Shown: positions 43,702-54,600 of the stretch, one piece after another
Layout: every line of letters starts with the position of its first letter
How positions within the stretch are numbered: position 1 is the first letter of the stretch
Made by a program: the position numbers and the translations under genes
Assembly: GCF_009730915.1 (NCBI RefSeq)
Contig: NC_052475.1
Location: 27,217,016-27,281,015 of the forward strand
Length of the DNA: 64,000 nucleotides
Source: Dioscorea cayenensis subsp. rotundata
Taxonomy: Eukaryota; Streptophyta; Magnoliopsida; Dioscoreales; Dioscoreaceae
Direction: 5' to 3'
Notes under the pieces: generated by a model
What the model was told of the DNA's origin: nothing
What the model saw: only the letters and a program-made list of their open reading frames with translations
Database searches by the model: none

Positions 43702-45080
43702 CGCGTTGTGTTTTATTTGGTTTGGTAGTATTAATTGCACGTAGTATTTGTAGGCTGGCTTGTCTATACCCCTTTAGTAGTTATTAAGTTATTACTATGA
43801 ATGAACTCGCGCACGAGTGCACGTTTCACGAGTATTTTTGATGGGGGGCTTAATTATAGTGACATTCTCTTCTTTATAGTTAAGACTTAAGAGTTTAAAT
43901 GAAAGTTAAAATTTTTTTTTAGGACGGGAAGGGGAGATGATGAAGGTACTGGTGGTTGCATGAGTGGGTGGGTTCTGATTGGTTGTGCTGTGTCTGTGGG
44001 TCTGTTGTTGTTGGCCTGTGCTATGTTCTATGCGGCGTCTCTCGCGGATGGTGACACTCTGACGCTATAGTACTACCACGATTAGAGAGACCTTGATTGG
44101 ACTCTCATTGTGCTACTGCTACCGCACTTCCCACTTTCCTTTGCTGCCAACTTTTTTTAACTTATTTGTTTTTATTCAAATGAAAAGTGAAAACAGCAAT
44201 GGTAAACCATCTAACTTGTTCTTTTTCTTAATTTTAGAACTGGTGGATGTGTTATAAGGTTTTAGAAATGACTGAAAATTAATTTTCTGATACTTTTGCT
44301 TAATCAAATATTATGTCTAGAGTTAGAATCAGTGAGTTTGCCTTTTGAGGTGGTTCTTCTAAAATTAAAATAAATTAATTATTGAGTATTTATTAGTTAT
44401 TTTTAAACTAAAATTTATACCTGAAAAATTGCACTTCCAAGATATTGTTCTTGTCAAAATGTTGCTTTGGGCTTTAGAGTAATACTAAAATTTTGCATGT
44501 AATATTGATATATACTCACATTGTTTGTTTGTCAATTATCCAATATTAAATCATTGAAAGTGTCTTTTTAGTAGAAACTTAGAGTTCAAGTAACATTAGT
44601 TTGGAGTCATGAGAGTGTAGATGACATTTTGGCATTATTTAAAGGTTCAAAAACATTTTACCCTTTAAATATTCCCTGTTTAACTTCTTAAGCATATTAT
44701 AAAACCTGGATGCGATGAAAGTCTACCATAATGGGCCCAATTTGCTTCACTTTAAGGTCCATGTAAGGCCCACATGTCCTTTCACCACAACATAATGTAA
44801 CCCACTATTATTGACATTCCCAAAGCTCAGAGAATATTAATAAAAGCCTACACTATGATTCCATGATCTAGCTAGATACACTTATCCCATTCTAAGTGGG
44901 TTACTTATTGCACTCCCGACAAAGATCATGATGAAGACTAAGTTACACACAAGTAAGGACGATGTCACCAAAAGAGCCTTCAATAATCACTTCTTTCTTT
45001 TGAATTTTCACTTTGATGTGGTGTTGTTGGTCTCATTAGGTCTTAAATTGTCTCTATTTCAAAACCCAATAATCATCTCC

Positions 45081-45119
<39 letters not shown>

Positions 45120-45790
45120 CATTATTATTGACTCTTTTCTGAAACTTAAAAACTTCAAATGGTTCATACCTAACTATTTAATTATTAGTATTATTGTCCA
45201 AGATAAAGGTTGAAATGTAATTTTAGAGGCCGGGATTGGGGGAGCTTGTCCCGTTAAGACAATGAGTTATGGTTTTTACCAACTGCATGCGTTCCCATTG
45301 GAATAAAAATTGAAGGCTGTTGTTGACTTGTATGTAAGATATACTAATTAATATATAAATTATTAAAATGCAGTATACTTTGTTGCTGATTGGAATATAG
45401 AAAACATAGCATCTTACTTTCATCAACAAAGCATCCTCTAAAAGTTTGTCTCACAGAAAAACAAGGTTAAGAACTTTATGTTCACAAGACTACACACAAA
45501 AAAACCATTGGTGTTACAAGGATGGGTAAATGTGTTGTGGATCCCTCTTGTCTTCCACTCTATGTTCAACATTAATAAGTTCTCTTTTTTTTTAATATTA
45601 TATTGATGAACCTGACTGATTTAATACAAAAATAAAGTTATATATTTAACCTTTGTTTTTTTCAATTGTTCTTGATCAATGGAATGGAATAAGATGCCAA
45701 TATTTTTATTAGGAGTACATATGCAAATGGTATTGGTTAATTGTACCATACAGAATGCACTTATTATAATTACTTAGTCATAATATTTTT

Positions 45791-46072
45791 TCGGGTTAAA
45801 TTAAACAAAGCAACTTTTAAGAGAAAGAATTAAAAAAATATAATTAAATTAAAATAAAAACAGAATTAATGAAAAGTTAATATAATTATTTATAAATTTA
45901 AAATCATCAACAAATTTTAATGATAGACATGATCGGGTTAAATTAAACAAAGCAACTTTTAAGAGAGAATTTAAAAAATATAATTAAATTAAAATAAAAA
46001 CGGAATTAATGAAAATTTAATATAATTATTTATAAATTTAAAATCATCAACAAATTTTAATGATAGACATGA
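45791..46072. repeat. 142 bp tandem duplication
   Basis: Two head-to-tail copies start with TCGGGTTAAATTAAACAAAG at 45791 and 45933. They differ by only a few bases and small indels, so the duplication is recent. It is AT-rich and non-coding. Confidence 0.9.
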
Positions 46073-47009
46073 ATTAGTAAAGACTGTAAAGTGAATATGT
46101 AAATATGGCTAGCACTAGTAGTGCATAATAAAAAGCAACCAACATAGACTTGTTTACAATATCAGATTGATAAATTCGTCAGGTAGTCATGTGCTTTTTT
46201 CTTTTTCAAATGTAAGTACAAAAAATAACCCACCCAAGCTATTATTTCCAATGGCATGCTTTCGTATCTAATTGAAATAAAAATGATTGGTTGATAGATA
46301 ACATTTTATTGCATGAGTGAGCGTGTGATTGTAAATGAACTGAAAAAATTTTTAGCTATCAATATATGACAGAATGATTCAACTTACGAAATGATTTTGT
46401 CCAGTGTCAATAGCCCCATTATGAAGTGTTAGTGGGAAAATTTTACTGTCCAAATTCAAAACTCGTTAAACAACGAGGACTAGACAATTCAATTCCAAAC
46501 TATACAGACACCTTTTAACTGTATATGTGTTTGCCAAGTACTCTTTAATCTCAATCCACCATCCACCAATGTTACTGCTTACTGGACGTTAACTGAAACA
46601 AGAACATTGGGATGCTTCTGTTTTTTTCCTTTTTTTTAAATTTTTCTTATACCTGTAATTAATAAATAAAATTAAGATCTAGTATGAACATGGGAAGTGA
46701 AACGATCACTAGAAAGAATTTTTTTAAAAAATTTAATTGAAAATGAGTTGGTTGAATGAATGTGGAGCATCATGCATGAGACTAAACCCACTCTATCTAA
46801 TAATATTTATCCCACCTATTGTTTTTAGGATCTTAATAACATACATGACAGCTATTCCGCTTGCAAAAACAATTCCCAAATATCCACCCATAATTGATCC
46901 TGCTCTTTCTCTAACCAAAATCCATAGTCCCAAATGATTATTATTACATATGTGTATCTCCATCTATCAAATACTTGATTGCAGCCTAATTACAAACAAG
47001 TACATGTGC

Positions 47010-47027
47010 TGCAGCAGCAGCAGCAGC

Positions 47028-47058
<31 letters not shown>
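47010..47058 (+). repeat. Trinucleotide microsatellite (CAG)n(CAA)n
   Basis: Compound repeat of about 6 CAG units followed by about 10 CAA units, downstream of the Ole e 1-like gene. The open frame through it is short and not supported as a gene. Confidence 0.9.
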
Positions 47059-47225
47059 CTGAGAAATCAAAAACACTCCTACAAGCACAAACATATAAAT
47101 ACATAAAACCATATATATATATATATATTAATCACACTGGATGTGTATATATATAAAGTAAATCCACATAAGATAAAGCAAAAGTTCTGAACTAATTTAG
47201 AGTAGCTAGTGGAGCTAACTAAAAC

Positions 47226-48155
47226 TCATGGATGATTGGGTGGTGATGGAGGCTGAAACCAAGTCCTTGGATCTCCGAGTGAAAAAGTAGGTGGAGGAGG
47301 TGGTGGTGGTGAGACAAAAGTTGGTAATGGAGGGAAAGGAATGGGAAATGGAAAAGGTGGTGGACTTGGTGGGCTAATAGAAGGAAGAGGAAATGGAAAA
47401 GGTGGTGGACTTGGTGGACTAATAAAAGGAAGAGGAAATGGAAAAGGTGGTGGACTTGGTGGACTAATAAAAGGAAGAGGAAATGGAAAAGCAGGAGAAG
47501 GTGGCCATAAGAACAGAGAAACACTCAAATCTGAAGATTCAGAGGCTTCATTAGTTCCACATAAGTTGGTATCTTTCTTTGCTGGTCTGAAACTCAATGC
47601 ATTGAGATTATAAAGACAAGCACTGGCATCCCTGCACATTAGGCCAAGATGTTCTGTTGAGCTTCTTAAGTTTGGGAGGTTACAAAGGCTGGAAGAAGAG
47701 CTCTCAATGAGGCTTGCATGGCAAAAGGACTGCATTTGTCTTCCTTCTCTGCACTCAAATCCATCCACTGGTGGGATATCAAGCCTGTAAACTCCATGCT
47801 CATCTGTGCTTCTGATTACTCTGATTGATATCTCTTCTTTTGATGTTGAGTTCACTCTGAAGTTGCAATCTAGCAAAACTTTAACACCTGAAAAAAAAAA
47901 TAATAGTAAAGAAAAGACACAGTGTGAGATAAAAATTGATTTTGTTTAGTTGGGGTTGGTTTGGTTTGCTTTGTTTATACCTTGTAAAAAGTAGCTGTGT
48001 GTGGAGAAGTTGTTGGAGGAACAGGTATCACAAAAGACAGTGCCAATGACAGTAATGTTAGAGAATGGTTTGGAGTGGGATTGAATGGCAAGGGTGTTGG
48101 TGAAGAGGAGGGATACAATGAAAGGAAAGAGAAGAAGGATTATTTCAAGGTTCAT
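47226..48155 (-). CDS. Pollen Ole e 1 / extensin-like proline-rich cell wall protein
   Basis: Two exons (48155-47981, 47887-47226) give 837 nt, 278 aa. A signal peptide (MNLEIILLLFPFIVSLLF) leads into an Ole e 1 domain with conserved GTVFCDTC, LDCNF, DEHGVYRLDIP, CREG, SFCHASL and ASACLYN, holding the family cysteines, to about residue 180. The C-terminal ~95 residues are Pro/Phe/Ser-rich with three copies of a 15-residue unit (PFPLPFISPPSPPPF). Family knowledge: such proteins are secreted to the wall; the Pro-rich tails may be hydroxylated and glycosylated as in extensins, and some act in pollen tubes or roots. The ATG at 48155 is preferred to one 13 codons upstream (48194) because it puts the hydrophobic segment at the N terminus. 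The exact role is unknown. Confidence 0.88.
47344..47491 (-). repeat. 45 bp coding minisatellite in the proline-rich tail
   Basis: Three nearly identical 45 bp units start at 47344, 47389 and 47434, with a partial fourth at 47479. The period is a multiple of three, so unit gain or loss keeps the frame. Units two and three are virtually identical. Confidence 0.92.
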
Positions 48156-48191
48156 GGTGGGATTTGGGAGTGTGTTCTCAGAGAAGGTTCT

Positions 48192-48227
<36 letters not shown>

Positions 48228-49118
48228 AGATGGTAATATAATGTTCTCTTATTTGTTTATTTATTTATTTATTTTTCTTTTTTTATTTTCATAGAATGGA
48301 GTTCATGTGAGTGATTGATTGGCGTGATGAGAATTATGTGGAGAAAAAGGGTGACGAAAGGATGAAATGTAGGCACAAAGAACAAAAACATGTGAAGAGT
48401 TTGTTGGGCTCTTGGACATGCTCACGGGTGTAGTCAATCATTTAAGTTTCCTTTATATATATATATATTTTTTTTTCTAAATAATATTATTATATATACA
48501 TATACATATATATATGGATTTATTTTATGTATTTTGCAAGTAAATGGATCACGGCTTTTGGTGTGCAACCTTATCATCTTATCTCTTTTTCTTGGTTGTG
48601 ATGTCAAGCTTTAAGTTTTAATGGATACGTGCGCTTAATTTATGTTGTTCTAGTTCATGATCAATCAAAAGCTTTCCAAGTTTTTTTCACAAATAATTAA
48701 GATAAAAAATTCTGAAATATTCATTTTGCAAACAATACATTGATTTCACAAACAATTGAAGAAAGAAAATGATACACTGATTGCTTTGTTTTCTTTTGGG
48801 TACTGTTTGTTGTTGCAGGGTTGGATTTACATTCTATTCTCACAAGACAGCTGGATGATAAATCTTGAATACTAAATGGATTTAGCATGAAAGGAACTCA
48901 CTGGAAAACTATGTTACAAATATGGTTCCATTGTTCATTTAGTTCTCACTTTCATTCCTGTCTTTTGTGTCATCAACTTTCTTCGCAACCATCGACGACG
49001 AACTGAACGAGTCAAGAATCTGTGAAGAGAGCTTTGGATGTCTTCCTGTTCACAAACATCGCTAAAGATCGAACAGTCCAGCTATGGAGCAGAGTTGAGA
49101 GATCAGAGACTCTGTGAT
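48156..49118. other. Spacer between the Ole e 1-like promoter and the MUB gene end
   Basis: Contains a (GA)n run at about 48195-48223 just upstream of the Ole e 1-like ATG (probably its leader), (TTTA)n near 48252-48275 and TA-rich tracts near 48455-48515. The right end is the MUB 3' UTR. No gene was seen. Confidence 0.5.
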
Positions 49119-51105
49119 CTATAATATGGAGCATGATGAACAGACTGTTTTCTTTGACGTGTCATCAATCTTCTTCTCTGGTAAAATGCAGCAGCATGCA
49201 AAGATTTAGATTTTTGAGAACTAAAATCTCTTAATCATGAACACAAACTAAAGCAAACACCACTAGATAATTTTCACATAATAGAATGATGAAATGGAAC
49301 ACATGCAACTGGTTTATAAACTCTGGCAAACTGAAACCTAGGGTTTTGGTACAGTTCAGTATGCATAATCAGTTAATCATTCATCATGACAGGAAATTTC
49401 AAGTTCATACTTTGTATATGGGATTAACAATGGGATGACGCTTACCTGATTTTGCTTTTGCTGATGATGGCTGCACGACAACATGGATGGTAATTACTCC
49501 TGAAACTTCACTGAAAGAAGGTTTACATTGAGCAACTGTTTTACTGTCATCGAGGATTTTCCCAGCGCTTATCAATTTCAGATCATTAATTACTTTCGGC
49601 ATGATCTTTTTATCTGATCCAACAGAGAGAATACCATGTTGTTAGTAAGTATTTTTTTTTTTGCGCCATTCTAAAGCTGGCTGAAATCCATGACTCAGCT
49701 CAGCCTAAAAGTAAATTAAACAGTAAAATTAGAAAAATCAGCATATAAAAGTGCATAATAATTCACATATGCGTAATGCCGACAGCTGCATTAATAAAAA
49801 ATCATCACAAATACACCAAACACTCGGGTTAATATGAACATGAAAAGAGAACAAACACTCAGGTTAAATATAAGTATGAAACTAGGAGAAAAGATAAAAA
49901 GGAAACTAATAAGAGTAACAACCATCATGCAAAGAAGCCATAAAATAAATAAATAAAGTTGCAAAGATGATAGGATGCATCATTTTCCTTTTGTTTTATA
50001 GATAATAAGTGGGATGGTAATCATCATAGAATAGAGGAAAGATTACATGAGGAGAATTTCAGTAATCACTTTAGTCATTACACTTTGGGTAGTTACAACT
50101 CACAAGTCAAGATCTACATCTAATTCAACTCAGTTGCAAAGTGTCAGACTAAGCCTAGAATTGCTTCTTTGGATCGAGATTATACAACAAATCAGACCAT
50201 GAACAAGATCAACCCTATATCGTTCACTTTCCTAACAAAACACAAGAAGGAAAATAATTGCATTCTGGTCCCTTGAAGTTACTCTTCAAGTTAGATAGTT
50301 ATGGAAAATTCTAGCACATCTCTACATTCATCACAACTTGGGTACTCTCAAAGTCATATTCCGGAGAGCCTGAGTTGGCTTGGTAAGCCACTGAGGGCAA
50401 TAGACACCACTAGTTAAGCACATTCACAGACTTCCATAAGTTTGATTCACAAAAGCGCTGCTTAAAATAAACTCAAACTTATCACTTGCACCCATCTCCA
50501 CTTCCACAGTGAATGAGATTATTTAACTATATTCGGTTAATTTTTAAACATAAAACAACAAGACAAATTGAAATAACATTACTTTGTTTACTTTAATTAC
50601 TTATGATTTTTTTTTTTTGGGACCAATTTCCTTCATTTCAGGGTTAATTTTCCCAAACACTACAAAGTGACACTTCCAACAACAAAAAAATCCTCTAAGA
50701 CTACCATTACAGATCTAGACTTAGTTTATATATAACAAACCGACCGAGAGCAAGAGATCTCGTCCATGGACACATACACACACAGGGGCGCGGGCGCGCG
50801 CGCGCGCGAACATAGTTCCATTCCGCTCAACTAAAGTTACTATGGAAATAATAATTTCACTAAATAGAGAGATCAAATAAATCTAAAGATGATAAATCGT
50901 CTAGAAATCAAGTAATCCGAAACAAAACCCTAGAAAACAAAGCTGGTTTGGAAACAAGAAGAATCAAGATCCAACCTTTGGGCCACTCGGAGATAATTCG
51001 TTCTTTGACCATGGCGACAGTGGAAGTCGAGGAGTAGCGGATCGGGCCGATGTCCGTTCCATCGTATAGTCTAAACTTCAGCTCGACGAGATCCTCTTCC
51101 GGCAT
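49119..51105 (-). CDS. Membrane-anchored ubiquitin-fold protein (MUB)
   Basis: Three exons (51105-50976, 49613-49446, 49177-49119) give 357 nt, 118 aa. The protein starts MPEEDLVELKFRLYDGTDIG and carries the MUB ubiquitin-like fold (TVAMVKERIISEWPKG, NDLKLISAGKILDDSKTV, VITIHVVVQPS). It lacks a ubiquitin-type diglycine end and instead finishes CSSCSIL, a CaaX box whose final Leu favours geranylgeranylation; the cysteine just upstream may be palmitoylated. MUBs sit on the plasma membrane and bind group VI ubiquitin E2 enzymes, limiting their charging. The short third exon was found by the CaaX end and in-frame splice phases. Length matches the family (about 117-120 aa). Confidence 0.95.
50787..50808. 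repeat. (GC)n dinucleotide run
   Basis: An alternating GC tract in intron 1 of the MUB gene, directly after a (CA)n stretch. Such tracts can adopt Z-DNA; that is inference. Confidence 0.85.
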
Positions 51106-51613
51106 TGGATCCTTCCAATCCGCACCAACAAAATCACCAATAGATCCCTTCCAATTCCTCTTCCTTCACCGAATCACAACGTCATACACTGATCTAAACC
51201 TTAAAAAAACACAGAAATCGCCATAAATCACCTCAAAATCAACCAATAACATCCCTAAATATTTCAAATTTAGGAGAGAAATCACACCGTTTGAATTGGA
51301 TGAATCAAAGGTTCTCCATCGGCGGTCGGCAAGGGTTTCTTGGACGATGGACACTGGACCAATGCGAAGATGGAGATCAAGTCCCTCCAAAGAATCCATA
51401 TTTGTTATATTTTTTTCCCAAAAATCATGTGGACGAGAAAGCCCCTATACTCATGCCTCAGACCGTGATATTTGTATGGAAATAAAAATTTCTCAAGGAT
51501 TAACATAGTAAATTCGTCGAAATCACAATTCGGATCTTAAAACTCATTATCGGGTTTGGGTTTCAGTGAATCCGACCCGATATCAAGAGTCCAACCCTCG
51601 AAGAGAAGGGGGA

Positions 51614-51648
<35 letters not shown>

Positions 51649-51661
51649 GCGAGCGAGGGGA
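51106..51661. promoter_or_regulatory. Head-to-head promoter of the MUB and pseudouridine synthase genes
   Basis: The two ATGs lie 556 bp apart and diverge. The pseudouridine synthase leader has (GA)n and (GCGA)n at about 51613-51655. A 77-codon open frame on the minus strand (51399-51166) lies in the likely MUB leader and could be an upstream ORF. No TATA box stands out, in keeping with housekeeping divergent promoters. Confidence 0.5.
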
Positions 51662-54600
51662 ATGGAGATCGTCTGGCAAACTCCGGCGAACCCGCCGGAG
51701 GCCCGTGACTACATTATTCGCGACGGTGAGACCTAGAACCCAATCCCATCTCTATGCTTGGCGTTCTCCATAGCTGATTTCTCAACCAGTTGATCTTCTC
51801 CGCAGGGAAGCGCTTCGTGAGGCCCTACTACTTCGAGTTCGTCTCTTACGTAATCCTCAATCCCCTGTGAATCTATGTTTCTCACTTTATACAGGCCGTA
51901 ATTCATTCTTGTGCTCGGTGCTATTGCAGGTGAAGAATCGGTGGGTTGGGAAAACGGTTGTCGACCTCTTCGCCGAGGAGTTCACTGGCCGGCCTCGCGA
52001 GTACTATGTAATCCTTTACGTTGTTCAATTGTTTATTGCCTTGCTATCTATCTGGGGTTTTTTGCGTGCTTATAGTGTTTATTGTTTGGTTCTGTTTTGG
52101 ATAGGTGGGTGCTGTTAAATCTGGGAGGATTCAGGTCGATGGGCAGGTTGTTTCATTGTCATATAGAGTACGATCTTCGCAGAAGATCAGCCACTTCCTG
52201 CACAGGTTCAATTCTTTCTGCAAAGATTCCTTTTTTTAGTTCTTTTAGATCATGCTTTAGTTATGATATCGTTGGCCTGTGAGCTATGGGTTCCAATGTA
52301 GAAGGGAAGCTACAGGATTAAGAAGTCTCTTGCTTGATTACCGCTTTCTTTTTTGGTGTAAATTAGGCATGAACCTCCTGTTTTAGCTGGGAGTATATCG
52401 ATTTTGCAAAAGGAGCCAGAGGTTGTAACAATTTGCAAGCCAGCATCTATGCCGGTAAGCATTTGGACTTGATGTCTTTTTAGATTGAAAAAAATTGGAT
52501 TTGAGAAAATATGATTACAACAAATTTAGTAGAACAGAATTGAGAGGCGTCAATCTCTCATTGATCTTGGCTGCTATCCTCTATTGTGTTTTGTTTTCGC
52601 AAAACTTCCAATGGAAGTATGAGATCATTGATGACCATGATTTTTGGGTGTTATTACTGATATTCTTACGTGGCGTATCATATTGGTTTACTTCATATGT
52701 TTGTTCCTTAGCTTTTGTTTTTATTTTTTAGCAGATACTTTGCTTGAGATGACATTTACCAATGTTGAATCTGTGAAAACTAATTTTTTTGCCTTAGTCA
52801 TTTGAAGCAGACAGATTGTTGAAGTTGTAATATTTTCAGGTACATTCTTGTGGTCAATATAGAAAGAATACTGTTGTTGGCATCCTACAGGCAGAGCACG
52901 GCTTGACACCCTTATTTCGTATCCAATCTCTTCATAAGTGCATTTCGTGATCTCCTTTGGTTTTATGAATACAGCTACTTCTTTTCTTAATGTACCTGTT
53001 TTTCCTTTACCATTAACTTATTTCAACAGCTGTGCATCGGTTGGATCGCCTTGTTTCTGGTCTTCTTATCTTTGCAAGAAATCCTAGTAAGGCAGATCAA
53101 CTTAGACAACAGGTATTTATTTTGACCTTGTTTGATACATATTGACATATAAATTATAATAAAGCAAAAAAAATTGACATTCTTTAGAAGACATGGCTTA
53201 ATTAACATTGGAACCTGCTGAAGGGTGTTACTTATTAAATTATGTTCTTTATTTTTTTTATTCCCTTTTTATTCACTAATTGTCTTTCTTGTGCTAATTA
53301 GCATGTGATGGTTTGGACAATTGTGATTTTGATAGTTTAGATTCCCTAGTGCTCATGACTGAAGATTTTTGATAGATATTTGCCATCTTTTCTTTGGCTT
53401 TTGGTTGTGGGCCTGTATAAATAACTAGTCAACTCATTTGCATGATTTTCCGTTCTTGTTGATTTTTGATCAAGGTGTTTTCCTATCATGCAATTCATTT
53501 CTTGCGCCTTGTGTTATCCTTGCTTCAATTCTGTACATCCTGATGTATTTTTTAACCTTCCAAATAATCAGGGTTCCTTCAATTTTGCAGATTGAGGCTG
53601 GTTTGTTGCATAAAGAATACATTGCCAAGGTTTTGGGGGTATTTCCTGAAGGAGAGGTGTATATCTTTATATTTTAGAATTTGATATTGTGTTCATAAAA
53701 TCTCAGTATTAGAGCATCCCTTATTTAAACTCATGATAAATGACTCTTAGACAAGTTTTCTAGATCACCTGCTGCATTCTCTTCCAGTGGGGTACTTCAA
53801 TTTATGATACTGTATTTCCACTTTTGTTGGCATATTTTATGTGATAAATCATTGGTTTAGATCTCTTTTCTTATTCCAGTTTCTAGAAATGATAGGCCAA
53901 TCTAGACAATGAATAATGGTGACCCGCCCCACCTGGTGAATTCTTTGCGCATCTATGATGTTATTTTTCTTTCCAAGAAGGAAGCAGTGAGTTAGAAGAA
54001 GCTTTGAAAGGACTGCTAAGATGATTTGTTCATTTGTACAGTTTTACTTTTTCTCTGTTTGGCTTCTTATCTATCTTATATAATCAAAACACTGCTGGTA
54101 TCTAAAGCAACTAAATATTTTTCAGCAAGTTGTCAATGCAAATATAGACTATAATGCACGAGAGGGAAGGAGCTCAGTAGAGGTATGCCTATTTTTTCTT
54201 GTTTAATAGCTTCATTAGAGTAATTAGAACAAGCTTTATATAGGCTGCCTGCAGCTGATATTTTCTGTTTGGAATGTGGATCTAATTTATCTTTACCTTG
54301 GGCATTGAATCGCCCGGGTTTCTATGTTTCAAGTTTCAATTAATTTCTCTCTTGGGGTCCTTTATTGGATTGACAACAGATCTTATCAAATCATATGTAT
54401 GGAAGGTTAGTGTCAGGCTGGCAATCTGCCTAGTGGATTAAAAGCATGTTCAGCTTGTTCATCTGTTTTCTTCTCTGGCTGTGGTTTTTGTTTTACAGAC
54501 CATTTATGATTTCATGGTACTTTTTTGTCCTTAATTGCAAGTTGCATTTACCACTGATTTTATATCATGGCCATGTTTTTATAGTAAAATATTATGTTGT

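Larger units (their letters stand above)
43443..47225. other. AT-rich intergenic region with microsatellites
   Basis: About 3.8 kb without a supported gene. A GC-richer patch (about 43925-44150) follows the TPD1-like 3' end and has no coding features I recognise. Simple repeats include (ATA)n at about 43662-43700, (TTA)n at 45082-45128 and CAG/CAA repeats at 47010-47058. A 142 bp tandem duplication is listed separately. Confidence 0.5.

Noticed and set aside
47344-47491. Regular repeats resembling a CRISPR array
   Set aside because: There are no spacers; the units are contiguous and code for a proline-rich tail in a plant gene.
47226-48194. Start of the Ole e 1-like protein at the ATG at 48194
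   Set aside because: It would put 13 polar residues before the signal peptide; the ATG at 48155 gives a normal secretory N terminus.
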